A stretch of 56,927 bases of DNA from a bacterium. GTDB lineage: Bacteria; Planctomycetota; UBA1135; GCA-002686595. Under the pieces are notes generated by a model. It searched no databases and was not told the DNA's origin. It worked only from the letters and a program-made list of their open reading frames with translations. Shown here piece by piece: positions 46,178 through 53,501 of the stretch (position 1 is the first letter of the stretch; each line of letters opens with the position of its first letter). The stretch lies in NCBI GenBank assembly GCA_024226735.1, contig JAAELL010000464.1, positions 1 to 56,927 on the forward strand. Direction: 5' to 3'. Made by a program: the position numbers and the translations under genes.

Positions 46178-48490
46178 CTACGGCCGCCACTTCGCGACGC
46201 GCAGCGTAACGGGGTGCTGCGCACCGAGCTCGTTCGCGAGGCCGACGTGGGCGGCATCGAGCACCCGCCCGCCTTGTTCGCCGTCTGCGTGCTGCGCGAG
46301 CGCGTGTCCGTACAGTGCCCTCTGGTAGTGTGCTTTCCACGGCTCGCCGATCCATTGAGCGGCCATGGCCTCGGTCGCGCGTGCGAGGTCCGCGAGGCTG
46401 GTCGTGCCCGCGATGTCCGCCGCGCTCGCCATCTCGAGTCCTCGCGCCTCGAGCGTCAGTGGGTGCTCGTCTCCCAGGCGCGACGCGTAGAACCTGCGCG
46501 CCGCCTGCGCGTGCCCGAGCGCCTGGGCCGTCGGGCGCGGCGCCGTCAGGACGCGCGCCGTGCGGAGTCGGACCTCGGCGGTGCGCGCGGCATGTGCGTC
46601 CGTTGCGAGCAGCTCGTCCGCCGCCCGGATCGCGCTGCGGCGTGCATCACCGGCATCCTCCCCGAAGGCGTTCACGTAGCCGAGGTCGAGCTCGAGCCAC
46701 GCGTACGCGTGGTCCGTGGGCGGCACGCCGGCATCGGCCAGCGTCGTGCGGGCGCGCTCGAGGAGAGCTCCAGCGTACGCGAAGTCTGGCGACTGCCAGG
46801 TCAGGACACCGAGCACTTGGCGAGCGCGGGCGATGGAGCGCGCCGGTGCGCTCCCGTGCGCCGCGAGCGCGGCGGACAGCATGTCCCGCGCCTCGCGGTT
46901 TGCGCCGGTGCCGCCCAGGAAGAGCGCGTGGTCGGTCGCGAGCTGCAGGAGTGAATCGCCCGTGAGGGCCTGCGCCGCGCGCGCGAAGGACGCGCGCGCG
47001 AGCTCGTTCTCGCATGCGGCGGCGGCGACGCGCGCGCGGGCGTGCTCGAGCGCGGCGAAGAGCGTTGGCTCCGGCGGGGCAGACGCGCCGGCTCGCTCGA
47101 GCGCGTCCAGGGCCTCACGCCAGCGGCCGCCCCGTTCATAGTCCCGTGCGAGCGCGACGTACGCCCGGGCCAGCTCGTCCGCGGCAGCCCAGCCGTGCTG
47201 GACGCGCAGGTCGATCGCACGCTTCCGCTGCCCCGCCGCGTCGTCGTACGCGTGCCGTTCGGCGTGCGCGGCCGCCTGGGTCTCGAGCAACTCGATCGTA
47301 GCGCGCGGGGAGGGCGCCGCGCGCGTGGGACGCCACGCGAGCCAGATGCCCGCTACCGTGGCCGCGCTGGCGACGGCGATCGTGACGGCTCGGCGCCGCA
47401 CCCGGTGCTCGGTCGCGAGTGGTCGGGGTTCGCCATCGATGCAGCGGCCGACTTCGGTGGCGAAATCCATGACGGTCGCGTGGCGCTTCGCGGGGTCCTT
47501 CGCGAGTGCGCGGAGCACGATCGCATCGAGGCGGTCCGTCAGCCTGTTCCGCAGAGCCTCGTCGTCCACGAGCTCGCTCGGCCGCCGCGGAGCGTCGAGG
47601 CAGACCATGCGACCGAGCGCGTGCGGTGCGCCAGGCGGTGACTCGAACGGACGCCTTTCAGTGAGGAGCTCGCAGAGGACGACGCCGAGCGAGTACACGT
47701 CCGTCGCCACGCCGAGCTCCCTGCGCTCGAACTGCTCGGGACTGGCGTACGCCGGAGTCAGGACGCTGGAGGCGGCCGCGATCATGTCGTCGCCTTCGAG
47801 CATCTTGGCGATGCCGAAGTCGAGCAGCCGCGGCTCGCCCGCAGCGTCGACCAAGATGTTGGAGGGCTTGATGTCGCGGTGGACGACCAGTGCTTCGTGC
47901 GCGTAGTGGACGGCGCCGCACACCTTGCGGAAGAGCTCCAGTCGCTCGGTCACAGCCAGTCCGCGCTGCGTGCAGAAGGCGTCGATCGGCTGCCCCTCCA
48001 CGTACTCCATCACGATGAAGGGCGTGCCGTCGGCGGCGGCGCCGCCGTCGAGCAGTCGCGCGATGTGTGGATGATCGAGACTTGCGAGCGCGTCGCGCTC
48101 ACGGTCGAAGCGCATACGGCTCTTGTCGCCCATCAGGCCGGGCAGGATCCGCTTGAGGGCGCCGATCGCTCCATCCGCCTCGCGCCGGGCCTCGTACACG
48201 GCACTCATGCCGCCCGTCTCGATCAGCCGCGCGAGACGCCATCCACCGACCGCGTGTCCCAGAATCGCCGTGTCGGTCGCTTGCTCCCACGCGTGCCCGG
48301 CCTCGAGAACGGCATCCGCCAAGCCGTCGGTCTCTTGCGAGTGGAATCGAACGAGCGACTCGATCTCTTCCCGGAGCGCTGCGTCTTGCGCGCACTCCGT
48401 ATCGAGCACGTGCTCCCGTTCCCCGGGCGAGAGATCCCGGACGGCGTGGAAGAGTTCCTCGATTCGCGACCAGTCCAGCGGGCTCGTCAC
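46178..48490 (-). CDS. Ser/Thr protein kinase with TPR-like C-terminus
   Basis: This is a 770 aa protein. The N-terminal 75 residues (WSRIEELFHAVRDLSPGEREHVLD) are the helical cap common to ECF-linked and myxobacterial/planctomycete kinases. The kinase domain is at about 83-345: loop ETGGMSAVYEA (first Gly replaced by Glu), Lys in GALKRIL, HRDIKPSN near 202, DFG near 222, and TPAYASPEQF. A transmembrane helix lies at about 365-383. The remainder is helical with TPR-like spacing (AYVALARDYERGGRWREALDALERA). Starts with GTG at 48490. An 11-bp tandem repeat array is 26 bp upstream of it. Target unknown. Confidence 0.92.
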   Translation of the reverse strand: MTSPLDWSRIEELFHAVRDLSPGEREHVLDTECAQDAALREEIESLVRFHSQETDGLADAVLEAGHAWEQATDTAILGHAVGGWRLARLIETGGMSAVYEARREADGAIGALKRILPGLMGDKSRMRFDRERDALASLDHPHIARLLDGGAAADGTPFIVMEYVEGQPIDAFCTQRGLAVTERLELFRKVCGAVHYAHEALVVHRDIKPSNILVDAAGEPRLLDFGIAKMLEGDDMIAAASSVLTPAYASPEQFERRELGVATDVYSLGVVLCELLTERRPFESPPGAPHALGRMVCLDAPRRPSELVDDEALRNRLTDRLDAIVLRALAKDPAKRHATVMDFATEVGRCIDGEPRPLATEHRVRRRAVTIAVASAATVAGIWLAWRPTRAAPSPRATIELLETQAAAHAERHAYDDAAGQRKRAIDLRVQHGWAAADELARAYVALARDYERGGRWREALDALERAGASAPPEPTLFAALEHARARVAAAACENELARASFARAAQALTGDSLLQLATDHALFLGGTGANREARDMLSAALAAHGSAPARSIARARQVLGVLTWQSPDFAYAGALLERARTTLADAGVPPTDHAYAWLELDLGYVNAFGEDAGDARRSAIRAADELLATDAHAARTAEVRLRTARVLTAPRPTAQALGHAQAARRFYASRLGDEHPLTLEARGLEMASAADIAGTTSLADLARATEAMAAQWIGEPWKAHYQRALYGHALAQHADGEQGGRVLDAAHVGLANELGAQHPVTLRVAKWRP

Positions 48491-48515
48491 GGAGCCATCT
48501 TGTCATCGTTCGTGC

Positions 48516-48592
48516 GGGAACACTGCGGGAACACTGCGAGAACACTGCGAGAACACTGCGAGAACACTGCGATAACGCTGCGGTAACCCTGG
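48516..48592. repeat. Seven tandem 11-bp units in a divergent promoter region
   Basis: The units are GGGAACACTGC twice, GAGAACACTGC three times, GATAACGCTGC and GGTAACCCTGG. The period is 11 bp, about one helical turn, so the units lie on the same DNA face. The array lies between the divergent TPR kinase (start 48490) and subtilase (start 48723) genes. Confidence 0.85.
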
Positions 48593-48722
48593 GTGCTTAC
48601 GCACTTTCCGCCCGTGCTCCCTGGACGAATCAGCGCGGTTATAGAACTGTAGATCCAAGCGGAAGCTCCATCCGCTCCGCGCCCCGCGCGGTCCCCTGTC
48701 GAACTCTCCAGCCCGCACCTCC

Positions 48723-51590
48723 ATGGCCACTCTCCACCGCCTCCTGGCGTCGTCTCTCTTGCTTTGTACCGGTCTCCCTGCCACGGCCCAGACGATTCGC
48801 GTCGACGCTAGTGCAGGAATCGACCGGCTCGCGTTCGATCACCCCGATGGGAGCTCCATCGAGTTGCGAACCTCCACCGCGCGCATCGTCGACGCGGACG
48901 TACGCACGGTGCCGGACCGTTCGGCAGTCGGCGTGACCTGGGCCGAGATGGCGGCGTCCGGCGCTCGCAGCGAGTGGTTCGCGGTCTCGCTCGACGGGCG
49001 CGACTTCGCCGCGCCGCGCGAGACAACGTACGAGATCAAGCTGCTGCACGGCGAGTTCGATCCGCGGTTCGCGACCAATCCGGTCGCACCCGCGCTCGCG
49101 GCGCCGCCGGACGGGCGGCTCTACATCGTGCAGTACTGGACGCAGGGCCTCGAGCCGTACCGCGAGCACCTCGAGTCACTCGGCGTCGAAGTGTACCTCT
49201 TCCTCGCGCGCCACGCGAACGTCGTGGAGATGGACGCCCGCACCGCCGAGAGGGTGCGCGGCCTGCCGTTCGTGCGTTGGGTCGGTCCCTACCATCCGGC
49301 GTACAAGCTCGAGGCTCCGTTGCGCGCTGTCCAGGCGTCCGACGACGCCGTGACGCAGCGGATCAACCTGCTCTCGATGGAGCGCGGGCCTGGAAGCAAG
49401 GACACGATCCAGGCGCGCGTGCGCGCTTTGGGCGGTGTCGTCGAGTCGGTCTCCGAGGAGACGTACTTGATGAGCGCGACGCTGACGCGCGCCGCGATCC
49501 GGACGCTGGCGTTCCACGATGACGTTCAGTGGATCGACCGTTGGGGGCCGAACGAGGACGACATGAACATCGCCCGTAACTTCCACGGCGCGAACGTCGT
49601 CGAGTCGTCGGGCGGCTACACCGGAAGCGGCGTGCGCGCGGAGGTCCTCGACAGCGGAACGGACACCTCGCACCCCGACCTGGCGAACTTCATCAACCAC
49701 GGCCCGAACGATCCGGCCAACCATGGCACCTGCACGGCGGGCATCGTCGCGGGCTCTGGCGCCGGCAACTTCTCCGCGCGCGGCGCGATGCCGGACTCGC
49801 TCTTGATCGTGGCGGACTACAGCTACCTCGGCAACCGCTACAGCCACACCGCCGAGCTGCAGAACGCGGCCGGTCCGTACCGCGCGGTCCTGCAGACGAA
49901 CAGCTGGGGTAGCTCGCGGACGACGCAGTACAACAGCACGTCGCAGGACATGGACCAGATCCTGTACGACCACAGCCGGATCACGATCACGCAGTCACAG
50001 TCGAACGAAGGCAACCAAGATTCACGGCCCCAGGCCTGGGCCAAGAACATCATCGCGGTCGGCGGCGTCCGGCACGAGAACACGCTGACGAAGAACGACG
50101 ACTCGTGGAGCAATGGAGCGAGCATCGGTCCGGCGGCCGATGGTCGCATCAAGCCCGACCTCGCGAGCTTCTACGACGACATCCTCGCGACCGATCGCCC
50201 GGGCAGCGCCGGCTACGTGAACGGCGACTACCGCTCGAACTTCGGCGGCACGAGCGGTGCGACGCCGATCGTCGGTGGGCACATTGGGCTCCTGTACGAG
50301 ATGTGGTCGGACGGCGTGTTTGGCAACCCAACGCCCGGCGCGACCGTGTTCGAGAACCGCCCGTTCAACACGACGATGAAGGCGCTCGCGATCAACACCG
50401 CGACGCAGTGGACGTTCAGCGGCACAGGCCACGACCTCACGCGCACGCACCAGGGGTGGGGCCACCCCGATCTCGCGACGGCCTGGAACCTGCGCAACGA
50501 CATGTTCGTGGTCGACGAGACGGACGTTCTGACCGAGCTCGATTCGACGATCCACACGCTGACCGTCGATCCCGGGGAGCCGGCTTTCAAGGCGACGCTC
50601 GTCTACCGCGACCGCCCGGGCACGACTTCCTCTTCGCTGCACCGAATCAACGACCTCGACCTGCGCGTCACGGCGCCGGGCGGGACGGTGTATTGGGGCA
50701 ACAACGGCCTGCACGCCAACATGTGGTCGACGGCGGGCGGCGGAGCGAACGATGTCGACACCGTCGAGAACGTCTTCGTCCAGAGCCCGGCGGCCGGACA
50801 GTGGCTCGTCGAAGTCATCGCGAGCGAGATCAACCAGGACTCGCACTCCGAGACCGGCGCGCTCGACGCCGACTACGCGTTGGTCGTCAGCGGCGCGAAC
50901 GAGGGCCCGCCGCCCGCGCCCGTCGCGGACTTCAGCGCCTCACCGACCAGTGGCGTCACCCCGCTCGCGGTCGCGTTCAGCGACCTCTCGACGGGCGGGC
51001 CGAACGCGTGGAGCTGGGACTTCGGCGACGGCGGCACCTCCACCCTGCAGAACCCCGGTCACCTCTACGGCACGCCCGGCGACTACACCGTGATTCTGAC
51101 GGTCACCGCGGCTGGTGGCATCGACACCGAGACGAGGGTCGACTACATCTCGGTCGCCTCGCCCAACGTCGGCACGAACTACTGCTCGCCCGCGGTGCCG
51201 AACTCCACCGGCAACTCCGCGGTCATCTTGGCCCAGGGCAGCGCGAACGTCGCGGACAACGACGTCACGCTCATCGCCGGGATGATGCCGAACGATGAGT
51301 TCGGCTACTTCATCGCCAGCCCCACGCAGGGCTTCATCCCGACCCCCGGCGGCAGCGTCGGCAACTTCTGCCTCGGCACGGGACCGATGCTGGGTCGCTA
51401 CGATGATCAGGTGCAGAACAGCGGCGTCGTCGGAACGTTCCTGATCGCGATCGACCTCACGGCAGTGCCGATCGCGGTGCAGCCCGGAACGGTGGCGATT
51501 CAGCCTGGAGATACCTGGAACTTCCAGGCTTGGTTCCGCGACGGAGGGACCTCGAACTTCACGAATGGCGTGTCCGTGTTGTTCTTGTAG
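48723..51590 (+). CDS. Secreted subtilisin-like (S8) protease with PKD and shared C-terminal domains
   Basis: This is a 955 aa protein. Signal peptide at residues 1-23 (ATAQ). Residues 110-280 look like an inhibitor-type propeptide region (LYIVQYWTQGLEPYREHLESLGVEV). The catalytic triad of the S8 family is visible: D310 (EVLDSGTDTSHPDL), H334 (NHGTCTAGIVAG) and S511 (GGTSGATPIVGG). A jelly-roll P-domain-like region (about 595-730) follows, then a PKD domain (about 737-815, WSWDFGDGGTS), and residues 817-955 are the same NYC/PNSTG domain as in the protein at 38906-39904. Likely exported and surface-held, degrading extracellular protein. A plausible terminator follows at 51618. Confidence 0.93.
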   Translation: MATLHRLLASSLLLCTGLPATAQTIRVDASAGIDRLAFDHPDGSSIELRTSTARIVDADVRTVPDRSAVGVTWAEMAASGARSEWFAVSLDGRDFAAPRETTYEIKLLHGEFDPRFATNPVAPALAAPPDGRLYIVQYWTQGLEPYREHLESLGVEVYLFLARHANVVEMDARTAERVRGLPFVRWVGPYHPAYKLEAPLRAVQASDDAVTQRINLLSMERGPGSKDTIQARVRALGGVVESVSEETYLMSATLTRAAIRTLAFHDDVQWIDRWGPNEDDMNIARNFHGANVVESSGGYTGSGVRAEVLDSGTDTSHPDLANFINHGPNDPANHGTCTAGIVAGSGAGNFSARGAMPDSLLIVADYSYLGNRYSHTAELQNAAGPYRAVLQTNSWGSSRTTQYNSTSQDMDQILYDHSRITITQSQSNEGNQDSRPQAWAKNIIAVGGVRHENTLTKNDDSWSNGASIGPAADGRIKPDLASFYDDILATDRPGSAGYVNGDYRSNFGGTSGATPIVGGHIGLLYEMWSDGVFGNPTPGATVFENRPFNTTMKALAINTATQWTFSGTGHDLTRTHQGWGHPDLATAWNLRNDMFVVDETDVLTELDSTIHTLTVDPGEPAFKATLVYRDRPGTTSSSLHRINDLDLRVTAPGGTVYWGNNGLHANMWSTAGGGANDVDTVENVFVQSPAAGQWLVEVIASEINQDSHSETGALDADYALVVSGANEGPPPAPVADFSASPTSGVTPLAVAFSDLSTGGPNAWSWDFGDGGTSTLQNPGHLYGTPGDYTVILTVTAAGGIDTETRVDYISVASPNVGTNYCSPAVPNSTGNSAVILAQGSANVADNDVTLIAGMMPNDEFGYFIASPTQGFIPTPGGSVGNFCLGTGPMLGRYDDQVQNSGVVGTFLIAIDLTAVPIAVQPGTVAIQPGDTWNFQAWFRDGGTSNFTNGVSVLFL

Positions 51591-51617
51591 GCGCGGGCTC
51601 GATTGAGCGTAGGCGAG

Positions 51618-51650
51618 ACCCCGGCTTGGGCCGGGGTTTCGTCGTTTTCG
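51618..51650 (+). terminator. Intrinsic terminator after the subtilase gene
   Basis: Perfect 8-bp stem ACCCCGGC / GCCGGGGT with TTGG loop, followed by TTCGTCGTTTT. It lies 27 nt after the stop codon. Confidence 0.75.
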
Positions 51651-51770
51651 AGGTGTTCGGGATCGAGCACGGGGTGAGGCCGCTCCGCTACGGCGATTGA
51701 CCCACAGAAGTATCCGCCCCTTCAAAAATGCGCCCCGGTGGCGGTCGCGCCCTCACCCCGGAGGCCGGCT

Positions 51771-52793
51771 CTACAGGCGTTCCTCGAGCATCGCTCCGAG
51801 CCCGTCGACCCAGGCGGGAGTTGCGTTGAGCGACGGTACGAGCTCGAGCTCCTCGCCGCCCGCGCCGCGAAAGTTCTCGAGGGCGCGCATGCCGATCTCC
51901 TCGAGGGTCTCGAGGCAGTCGGCGACGAAGGCGGGGCAGAAGACGGCCATGCGCTTGGTGCCTGTCTGCGCGAGGCGCACGAGCTCGCCGTCGGTGTAGG
52001 GCTGGATCCAGGGCGTGCGGCCGAGGCGTGACTGGAACGTGATGGTGCTGTTCGACGTGTCGAGGTCGAGGCGTTCGCGCAGGCCGCGCGTCGTCGCGAA
52101 GCACTGGGCGCGGTAGCAGTTGCGGTTCGCGTCGACGATGCTGGCGCAGCAGTCGTTCTGCGCGAGGCAGTGCCTGCCGCTCTCGTCGCTCTTGGTGCAG
52201 TGGCGTTCGGGGAGGCCGTGGTAGCTGAAGAGCACGTGATCGGGGCGCAGGCGCTCGAGCACGGGGCGGCCGACGGCGGCGAACGCGTCGAGGAAGCGCG
52301 GGTCGTCGTAGAAGGCGGGGAGGACCTCGACGTAGGGCGTGTTCCAGTGCTCCGCGGCGTGACGGTACACGCACTCGAGGGACGAGCCCGTCGAGCTCGA
52401 GGCGTACTGAGGATAGAGCGGCGCAACCAAGATCCGGTTGCAGCTCGCGGCTCGCAGGGTATCGAGACTGGCCGCGACCGACGGGTTCCCGTAGCGCATC
52501 GCGAGCTCGATCGAGACTTCCGGCAGCCGTTCGCGCAAGCGATCGCGCAGGTCGAGTCCGTGCACGAGAAGCGGCGAACCGCGATCGGTCCACACCTCGC
52601 GGTAGGCTGCGGCGGACTTCGGTGCGCGGAACGGCGCGATGATGCCGTTGACGAGGCCGAACCGCACGGGCGCCGGAATGTCGATCACGCGCGGGTCGCT
52701 GAGGAACTCGCGCAGGTAGCGGCGGACTGCTCCGGACTCGGGGGCGTCGGGCGTGCCGAGGTTGACGAGGAGGATTCCGGTCTTGTGGACCAT
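51771..52793 (-). CDS. hemH: Ferrochelatase HemH with internal Cys cluster
   Basis: This is a 340 aa protein catalysing Fe2+ insertion into protoporphyrin IX (or coproporphyrin III in the alternative pathway). Family landmarks: GILLVNLGTPDAPES at the N-terminus, VRRYLREFLSDPRVID, the catalytic His in LFSYHGLPERH, and FQSRLGRTPWIQPYTD. Between these is an insert with Cys residues (HCTKSDESGRHCLAQNDCC and NRNCYRAQC), as in microbial ferrochelatases with internal cysteine ligands that bind a [2Fe-2S] cluster. The ATG is preceded by TACAAG at 6 nt, which hints at a leaderless transcript. Convergent with the subtilase gene. Haem is needed by the many cytochromes encoded in this window. Confidence 0.95.
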   Translation of the reverse strand: MVHKTGILLVNLGTPDAPESGAVRRYLREFLSDPRVIDIPAPVRFGLVNGIIAPFRAPKSAAAYREVWTDRGSPLLVHGLDLRDRLRERLPEVSIELAMRYGNPSVAASLDTLRAASCNRILVAPLYPQYASSSTGSSLECVYRHAAEHWNTPYVEVLPAFYDDPRFLDAFAAVGRPVLERLRPDHVLFSYHGLPERHCTKSDESGRHCLAQNDCCASIVDANRNCYRAQCFATTRGLRERLDLDTSNSTITFQSRLGRTPWIQPYTDGELVRLAQTGTKRMAVFCPAFVADCLETLEEIGMRALENFRGAGGEELELVPSLNATPAWVDGLGAMLEERL

Positions 52794-52799
52794 GGCAGT

Positions 52800-52805
52800 C
52801 TTGTA
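52800..52805 (-). promoter_or_regulatory. Possible -10 box of hemH
   Basis: On the minus strand TACAAG lies 6 nt before the hemH ATG and no Shine-Dalgarno sequence is visible. No convincing -35 box was found. Confidence 0.25.
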
Positions 52806-52860
52806 CGGGCTCGGCGCGGGGACCACCAGGGGAGAGGCCGACGTTTCGTGCGTCCGCGAG

Positions 52861-53208
52861 TCATGGACAGAACGTGACGCGCACGCCCTGACTCGAGCCG
52901 TCGGCGCCCGGCGGTTCGGCGCGTGCGCAGCACACGTCCTCGATCGCCGTGTCGATCACGTGCCCCGCGGCCGGGACTCCGCCCGCGTCGCGGATTCGAT
53001 CCCGAGCGTTGGCCACGGCAGGTCCGGCCCGCGCAAAGGGAAGCAATCCGGCCACCTCGAGCGAGCGTCCGTTCACGTCGCGAAAGACGAGCTGCGCGGC
53101 GAGAAGGCAGCGGAGTGCCGGGAGGGGACGCGGACGCACGACGACTCGGGAAAGAGCGGAAGGGCGCTCGGTTCTTGGCCTCCGATCCGGTGTCCCGATT
53201 CGTGGCAC
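52861..53208 (-). CDS. Possible small or remnant protein gene, unknown
   Basis: The frame encodes 115 aa. The C-terminal 85 residues (LRCLLAAQLVFRDVNG onward to QGVRVTFCP) show strong G/C bias at third positions, as expected for real coding DNA here; the first 30 residues are rich in R and P and unconvincing. No signal peptide, no family recognised. It could be the 3' remnant of a larger gene or a short cytoplasmic protein. It ends 67 nt before hemH on the same strand. Confidence 0.3.
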   Translation of the reverse strand: MPRIGTPDRRPRTERPSALSRVVVRPRPLPALRCLLAAQLVFRDVNGRSLEVAGLLPFARAGPAVANARDRIRDAGGVPAAGHVIDTAIEDVCCARAEPPGADGSSQGVRVTFCP

Positions 53209-53348
53209 GGATCTCTCCCTTTCTTCGCGTGCTGGGCAAGAGCGGGGCTCGCGTGTCGGGCACGTAGGGCCTGGGGCGGCCCCCAGGGGCGCTGTTCCGC
53301 AGGGGAATCGGAGAAGTCTCGCGATGAGTTTGGCGACCTCCGGATCTC

Positions 53349-53369
53349 AGGGGATAGTTCCTTACCGGC
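53349..53369. repeat. Short palindromic dispersed repeat, copy B
   Basis: GGGATAGTTCCTTACCGG here pairs with the copy at 4507-4527 in opposite orientation; 17 of 21 positions agree, and flanking CCGG and CGGA blocks are also shared. Confidence 0.35.
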
Positions 53370-53432
53370 AAACGGATCCCTTGGCCGGTAGACTGTTTCG
53401 GGGCGGTGCTCAAAGGCGCTGGCCCGCATTGG

Positions 53433-53467
53433 CCCGCCCACCGAAAAGGTGGGCGGGTTGCTTTTTG
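53433..53467 (+). terminator. Strong intrinsic terminator without an obvious upstream gene
   Basis: Perfect 10-bp stem CCCGCCCACC / GGTGGGCGGG with GAAAA loop, followed by TTGCTTTTTG. Nothing clearly protein-coding precedes it on the plus strand, so it may end a small RNA. Confidence 0.85.
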
Positions 53468-53494
53468 TCATCGGTGCGCGCGGTCTCTTACGCT
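53465..53494 (+). promoter_or_regulatory. Sigma-70-type promoter of the FAD oxidoreductase gene
   Basis: TTGTCA (53465-53470, 5 of 6 consensus), an 18-nt spacer and TACGCT (53489-53494) are followed by ATG after 7 nt. The transcript would be leaderless. The -35 box overlaps the T-tract of the terminator. Confidence 0.5.
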
Positions 53495-53501
53495 GCTGGT
53501 C

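Larger units (their letters stand above)
52806..53501. other. About 700-bp stretch without a convincing gene
   Basis: Apart from the doubtful minus-strand frame at 52861-53208, it holds a copy of the short palindromic repeat (53349-53369), a strong plus-strand terminator (53433-53467) with no protein gene before it, and the promoter of the FAD oxidoreductase gene. No tRNA fold was found; GGATTCGATCC near 52993 resembles a T-loop but lacks the rest. Confidence 0.5.

Noticed and set aside
42670..46257. 1195-codon open frame antisense to the WD40 kinase
   Set aside because: A by-product of high GC and strong third-position bias; the kinase frame has complete catalytic motifs and WD repeats.
48516..48592. 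CRISPR array
   Set aside because: Units are 11 bp and directly adjoining with no spacers; no cas genes are present.
51673..51760. Inverted repeat CGGGGTGAGG / CCTCACCCCG between the subtilase and hemH genes
   Set aside because: Arms of 10 bp separated by about 70 nt in GC-rich DNA, no further structure; chance is likely.
52980..53010. tRNA gene suggested by a GGATTCGATCC T-loop-like string
   Set aside because: The arms do not pair into a T-stem and no D-arm, anticodon arm or acceptor stem can be built.
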